From the NCBI RefSeq assembly GCF_036010485.1, contig NZ_CP108568.1, positions 1,488,001-1,552,000 on the forward strand: 64,000 nt of DNA, in the 5' to 3' direction. The position numbers were made by a program, and so were the translations under genes. The notes below the pieces were generated by a model, which ran no database searches, was not told the DNA's origin, and saw nothing but the letters and a program-made list of their open reading frames with translations. Positions 60,200 through 64,000 of this stretch are shown here, one piece after another; position 1 is the first letter of the stretch, and every line of letters starts with the position of its first letter. Source of the stretch: Streptomyces sp. NBC_01198 (GTDB lineage Bacteria > Actinomycetota > Actinomycetes > Streptomycetales > Streptomycetaceae).

Positions 60200-61006
60200 G
60201 TGTCTTTCCAGAAGCTCCACGGAGCTGGCAACGACTTCGTCCTCCTCGCGCGCCCCCTCCCCGGCGTACACCGGGACTGGCCCGCGACGGCACGACGGTT
60301 ATGCGCGCGTCGCACTGGCATCGGGGCGGACGGTCTTGTGCTCACCGCCGTCAAGAGCACCGACCCCCTGGTCCTCGACGTGGCGTGCTTCAACGCCGAC
60401 GGATCCGTGGCCAGTATGTGCGGCAACGCCCTGCGCTGCGTGGCCTGGTCCGCGGCCGAGACGTACAACTGCCGGACGCTGGCTCTGGTGATGGCCGGCG
60501 TGAAACACGAGGCGCTGGTCGACGGCGACGACGTCTGGGTGACGGCCGAGGTCGGCGAGACGGCGCTGCGGCAGGTTGAGGGCGTGATCGACGGCCAGAC
60601 CTTCTGGTACGACCTCGCCCACACCGGCACCGAGCACGTCGTGGCCATCGTGAAGGACGTCGACGCGATCGACGCCGACCGCTGCGGCCGGATGATGCGC
60701 CACCACCCCCAGCTCGCCCCGACCGGCACGAACGTCAACTTCGCCCAGGTCACCGGCCGCCACGAGCTGCGCGTCCGCACCTACGAGCGGGGTGTGGAGG
60801 CCGAGACGCTGTCGTGCGGCAGCGGCGCCGTCGCGTCGGTAGTGATCGCCCGGCAGCGCGGACTCATCGGGGACGAGCAGGTCACCGTCCACAACCGCTC
60901 CGGGACACCGCTAAAAGTGCGCCCGCACGCGGAAAACCGAAGCATCTTCTGGGTCGGCGGCCCGGTCACCCAGGTCTACCGAGGAGAACTCACATGCTGC
61001 CCGTGA
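60200..61006 (+). CDS. dapF: Diaminopimelate epimerase
   Basis: A 268-residue DapF, which interconverts LL- and meso-diaminopimelate without a cofactor. The two catalytic cysteines are Cys74 (SMCGNALRC) and Cys206 (LSCGSGAVA). The N-terminal FQKLHGAGNDFVLL and TGIGADGLV are diagnostic. GTG 60200 has AAGGAGAG upstream. It overlaps the ddl gene by 13 bases. The setting (ddl, murF) rather than the usual chromosomal dap locus suggests a second, specialised copy. A related fold is used by the D-cycloserine racemase DcsC, so a non-DAP substrate cannot be excluded. Confidence 0.92.
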   Translation: MSFQKLHGAGNDFVLLARPLPGVHRDWPATARRLCARRTGIGADGLVLTAVKSTDPLVLDVACFNADGSVASMCGNALRCVAWSAAETYNCRTLALVMAGVKHEALVDGDDVWVTAEVGETALRQVEGVIDGQTFWYDLAHTGTEHVVAIVKDVDAIDADRCGRMMRHHPQLAPTGTNVNFAQVTGRHELRVRTYERGVEAETLSCGSGAVASVVIARQRGLIGDEQVTVHNRSGTPLKVRPHAENRSIFWVGGPVTQVYRGELTCCP

Positions 61007-62082
61007 TCGACGCCCGCGACCGCGAAGCCGTGCACCGCGAGGCCGAGGCGCTACGGCGATGGCATGACGGCCTCACCGAGCCGCTAAAGGTTGCGATGGT
61101 CTACGGCGGCGGGTCGCAAGAGGACCGGCTCTACCTGGCACACTGCCCGCCCGAGCAGCGCTCGGACACCACACTCCGCCGCTCCCTGACGGAGATCGGC
61201 GCGGACTTCACCGTCCTCGACCCCTGCGACCCCGGCTTCGTACGCTCGCTGCCCGCCTTCGACATCGCACTGCCAAACCTCCACGGCCCCTACGGCGAGG
61301 ACGGCCGCCTGCAGGGCCTGCTGGACTACCTGCGCATCCCGTTCTGCGGCAGCGGAGTCGCCGCATCCGCGGTGTGCGCGGACAAGCTGCTGTGCAAGCG
61401 GTTCATGCGGAGCGTCGGCGTACCAACGCCGGACTGGCAGGTGTGGTGGCCAGGCCAGAAGACCGAGTGGCCCGGCCGCCCGGTCATGGCCAAGCCCGTG
61501 CTCGGCGGGTCGAGCGTCGGCATGAGTCTGGTGCAGGACGTGGCAGCGCTCGTGCCCGCGCTGGAGTACGCGTGGGCTTGCGACCCGTCCCACGTCCTGG
61601 TCGAGGAGTACGTGGTCGGCCTGCCGGTGACCGTCGGCGTGCTCCAGCTGCCCAGCGGCCTCCTGGTCTTCCCGCCGCTGGCCACCGAGGCGATCGGAGC
61701 GGAGTTCTACGACGCCGAGGCCAAGGTCGACACCAACGGGCGCGGGGCCGTTTCCGTCACGGCCGCGGACCTGCCCGCAGCGGTCCGGACTGATCTCATC
61801 CGTCACGCCCTGGCCCTGTGGAACGGGCTCGGCTGCGGCGGCTGGGCACGCATCGACTTCGTCATCACAGGGACCGGCCAGCCGTACGCCCTGGAGGTGA
61901 ACACGACACCCGGCATGTCGGCGGAGTCGAACTTCGCCGTCGGTGCCGGCCTGGCCGGGCTGAGCCACGCGGACGTCGTACGGGCGATCCTCCACGAGGC
62001 GTTGACGCGCCGACCGTACGATGTCCCCCTGCCCACTCCCGCGCTCGGCGCCGCGGCGGAGGTGGGGGAGACCGCCGCCTGA
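60994..62082 (+). CDS. ddl: D-alanine--D-alanine ligase-like ATP-grasp enzyme
   Basis: A 362-residue ATP-grasp ligase. The N-terminal MVYGGGSQED has the Ddl GG-x-S-x-E motif. LHGPYGEDGRLQGLLDYLRI, PFCGSGVAASAVCADKLLCK, AKPVLGGSSVGMSLV and EVNTTPGM follow in the right order. Two places differ from typical Ddl: the loop after NTTPGM reads SAESNFAVGAG in place of a T-x-x-S-L sequence, and EFYDAEAKVDTNGRGA replaces FYDYxAKY. These may change the substrate. ATG 60994 has GAGGAGA upstream and overlaps dapF. Confidence 0.88.
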   Translation: MLPVIDARDREAVHREAEALRRWHDGLTEPLKVAMVYGGGSQEDRLYLAHCPPEQRSDTTLRRSLTEIGADFTVLDPCDPGFVRSLPAFDIALPNLHGPYGEDGRLQGLLDYLRIPFCGSGVAASAVCADKLLCKRFMRSVGVPTPDWQVWWPGQKTEWPGRPVMAKPVLGGSSVGMSLVQDVAALVPALEYAWACDPSHVLVEEYVVGLPVTVGVLQLPSGLLVFPPLATEAIGAEFYDAEAKVDTNGRGAVSVTAADLPAAVRTDLIRHALALWNGLGCGGWARIDFVITGTGQPYALEVNTTPGMSAESNFAVGAGLAGLSHADVVRAILHEALTRRPYDVPLPTPALGAAAEVGETAA

Positions 62083-62104
62083 CGCGCCCCGGGAGCCCGC
62101 GACC

Positions 62105-62638
62105 GTGTCCCACCTCCACGACGTGCCCATGTGCCGCCAGCTCATCGCGCCGGATGAGTGGGAGGAGCACGGCGGGTGGGAGCTTGGGGACCGCGAGAAG
62201 TGGTCCGACCGGGCCTGCGGCCTCGCCTCCCTGCGGATGATCCTGCTGGCGTACGGCCGCGAGGCGCCGACCATCACCGAGCTGCTGAAGCTCGCGGTCA
62301 AGAACGAGGTCATGACGCCGCGCGGCGCCCTGCACGCAGGTCTTGCCGAGCTGGCGGCCTCGCACGGAGTCCCCGGCCGCGCCAAACCGGTCGAGGTGGA
62401 GGAGCTGCTGGCGCGAGCGGCTGAGGCGCCGCTGATCGTCTCGATCACCGAGCAGTTCCCCGACGACGGTCGGCGCGGAGGCCATCTGATCGTCGTACGC
62501 GGCTATTGCGACGCCCCTGACCCTGCCGTCTTCATCCGCGACCCCTCCCGATGGGGCCAGACCCACGACCGCGTACCGCTCAGCCGAGTCGCGGCCTCGT
62601 ACTCCGGCCGCGCGATCACTTTCCCGCCCCTGCACTGA
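62105..62638 (+). CDS. C39-like papain-fold protein
   Basis: A 177-residue cytoplasmic protein resembling the C39 peptidase family. The catalytic residues appear to be Cys38 (DRACGLASLRMIL), His127 (GGHLIVVRGY) and Asp146 (VFIRDPS). There is no leader peptide, ABC or membrane domain, so it is not a bacteriocin exporter. It may cut or make a peptide bond in the product of this operon. GTG 62105 is 22 bases after the ddl stop. Members of this family have not, to my knowledge, been described with dapF and ddl. Confidence 0.78.
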   Translation: MSHLHDVPMCRQLIAPDEWEEHGGWELGDREKWSDRACGLASLRMILLAYGREAPTITELLKLAVKNEVMTPRGALHAGLAELAASHGVPGRAKPVEVEELLARAAEAPLIVSITEQFPDDGRRGGHLIVVRGYCDAPDPAVFIRDPSRWGQTHDRVPLSRVAASYSGRAITFPPLH

Positions 62639-62652
62639 GAAAGGCCTTGTAC

Positions 62653-64000
62653 GTGATCACACTGACGCTCGCCGAGATCGCCGAAGCCACCGGAGGAAGC
62701 GTCCACGACGCGCCCGATCCGGAACAGGTACGCGTCACGGGCCAGAGCGCCAGCGACTCACGGCAGGTCGCACCGGGCGGGATGTTCGTCGCCGTGACGG
62801 GCGCGCGGGTGGACGGCCACGAGTATGTCGGCCAGGCGGTGGACGCCGGGGCGGTGTGCGTCCTGGCCTCCCGCCCGGTAGGCGTGCCGGCGGTCGTCGT
62901 GCCCGACGTGACGGCCGCCCTCGGCCGGCTGGCGCAGTACGCCCTGACGCGCACGGGAGCGCAGGTCGTCGCGCTCACCGGCTCAGCGGGCAAGACCACT
63001 ACGAAGGACCTGCTCGCCCAGGTGCTGGCCCGCCACGGTCGGACCGTTGCCACGCCCGGCAGCTTCAACACCGAGATCGGCCTGCCCCTGACCGTCCTGT
63101 CCGCCTAAGAGGACACCCGCTACCTCGTGCTGGAGATGGGCGCCCGCCACGTCGGCGACATCGCCTACCTCGCGACCCTGACCCCACCCACCCTCGGCAT
63201 CGTCCTGAACGTCGGCTCCGCCCACGTCGGCGAGTTCGGCAGCCGGGAAGCCATCGCCGAGGCGAAAAGCGAACTCGTCCAAGCCCTCCCGCCCGCCTCC
63301 GAGGGCGGCGTCGCGGTCCTGAACGCCGACGACGACCTAGTCGCAGCGATGGCCGACCGCACGAAGGCCGCAGTCACGTACTTCGGCACGAGCGAGCAGG
63401 CGACCATCCGCGCCACCGACATCCACCTGACCGTCGGCCGCGCCACCTTCAATCTCCACACCCCCGACGGCAACGCCCCCGTCACCCTCCAACTCCTCGG
63501 CGCCCACCAGGTCCACAACGCCTTGGCCGTCGCAGCCACCGCCCACGCCTTGGGCATGCCGACCGACGCCATCGCCGAGGCCCTGTCCTCCGCAGCACCT
63601 ATCTCCGCCGCCCGCCTGGAGATCCTGGAACGCCCCGACGGCGTCACGATCATCAACGACGCCTTCAACGCCAACCCCGAATCCACCCGCGCCGCCCTGG
63701 AAACCCTCGTCTCCCTCGCTCAAGGCCGCCGCACGATCGCCGTCCTGGGCGAGATGAAGGAACTCGGCCCCACATCGATCGCCTCCCACGAGGGGATCGG
63801 CCACCTCGTCGCGACCTTGGCTATCGACATCCTCGTCACGGTCGGCACAACCCCGGACGCCACTGCCCTGACGATGGCAGCCCTGGTGACCAACCCCGCC
63901 CTCACAACTTTCACCACCCCCGACGCCGAATCCCTCCTTGCGACCCTGACCTCGCTCCTCGTCCCCGGCGACGTCGCCCTGATCAAGGCAAGCCGCTCAG
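62653..64000 (+). pseudogene. murF: UDP-MurNAc-pentapeptide synthetase-like, in-frame stop
   Basis: A Mur ligase that continues past the window end. The N-terminal UDP-binding domain (ITLTLAEIAEATGGSVHDAP, TDSR-like SASDSRQVAPGGMFVA) is followed by the ATP loop ALTGSAGKTTTKDLL and FNTEIGLPLTVLSA. Then TAA (63106-63108) interrupts at SA-stop-EDTRYLVLEMGARHVGDI, where SADEDT would be expected. The frame continues open to 64000 with GIVLNVGSAHVGEFGS, AHQVHNALAVAATAHALG and IINDAFNANPESTRAAL, all conserved. Only one codon is wrong. Gene loss, suppression or sequencing error are all possible. GTG 62653 has GAGAAAGG upstream. Confidence 0.85.

Noticed and set aside
60200..62082. A complete D-cycloserine-type biosynthetic cluster
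   Set aside because: DapF-like and Ddl-like genes are present, but no genes for the hydroxyurea, O-acetyl-serine or cyclisation steps are visible. The DapF is a normal epimerase by motif and murF is not part of that pathway.
1..64000. A prophage or integrative conjugative element
   Set aside because: No phage structural genes, relaxase, FtsK/TraB protein or site-specific integrase with att sites was found. The mobile DNA is all insertion sequences.

Overview
The window is very GC-rich DNA with actinobacterial codon use, GTG/TTG starts with strong GGAGG-type ribosome binding sites, and gene families typical of Streptomyces and close relatives (streptogrisin-like protease, MsiK-type sugar ABC operon without its own ATPase, RHS and LamG secreted giants, XRE plus HATPase pairs). 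I infer a Streptomycetaceae chromosome, in an accessory and possibly arm-proximal region, because at least ten insertion-sequence remnants, several nested, separate short blocks of intact genes.

Layout. 0-0.8 kb: IS3-type remnant. 0.8-4.3 kb: MarR regulator divergent from a four-gene, translationally coupled operon (SDR, membrane protein, SGNH hydrolase, NmrA-like). 5.1-6.5 kb: second MarR divergent from an HSL-type esterase, with palindromic operators between them. 6.5-10.8 kb: IS256, integrase and DUF1023 remnants, a conserved hypothetical, and a tandem pair of related secreted-type proteins of which the second is frameshifted. 11.1-14.5 kb: secreted S1 protease, NmrA-like/TetR divergent pair, secreted ricin-like protein. 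14.6-17.2 kb: an IS3 element interrupted by a second IS3 element with a 3-bp target duplication. 17.4-24.0 kb: a complete sugar-uptake operon (binding protein, two permeases, GH31 alpha-xylosidase, LacI) with promoter and tandem LacI-type operators. 24.0-26.0 kb: nested IS debris. 26.0-27.9 kb: TetR and a frameshifted MFS exporter. 28.06-28.32 kb: a 261-bp non-autonomous miniature of the 14.6 kb IS.

30.7-36.6 kb holds the best candidate for an unusual system: a trypco2-like small protein followed 7 bp later by a 1649-residue protein fusing a trypsin-like protease, a STAND-type NTPase and a long alpha-solenoid, convergent with a membrane-anchored small protein and bordered by transposon debris. 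I interpret it as an NTP-dependent proteolytic conflict (defence or altruistic death) system. 38.2-49.4 kb: a secreted LamG protein, a 2177-residue RHS protein ending in a Gly-rich linker and a predicted aerolysin/MTX-like pore-forming domain, and an overlapping lipoprotein that may be its immunity factor. 49.4-51.5 kb: gene fragments (IS5/SDR chimera, MFS tail, DUF4157 remnant). 51.6-55.2 kb: secreted sialidase with three LamG-like modules. 56.4-57.7 kb: a second copy of the 1317-bp IS3 element, apparently identical to the one at 15.1 kb, truncating an XRE regulator.

58.4-64.0 kb: HATPase protein, two small hypotheticals, then dapF, a divergent ddl, a C39-like papain-fold protein and murF (with an in-frame TAA), an accessory peptidoglycan-precursor-like operon that runs off the window. 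Functions are assigned by reading the translations and from remembered family knowledge; no database search was run.
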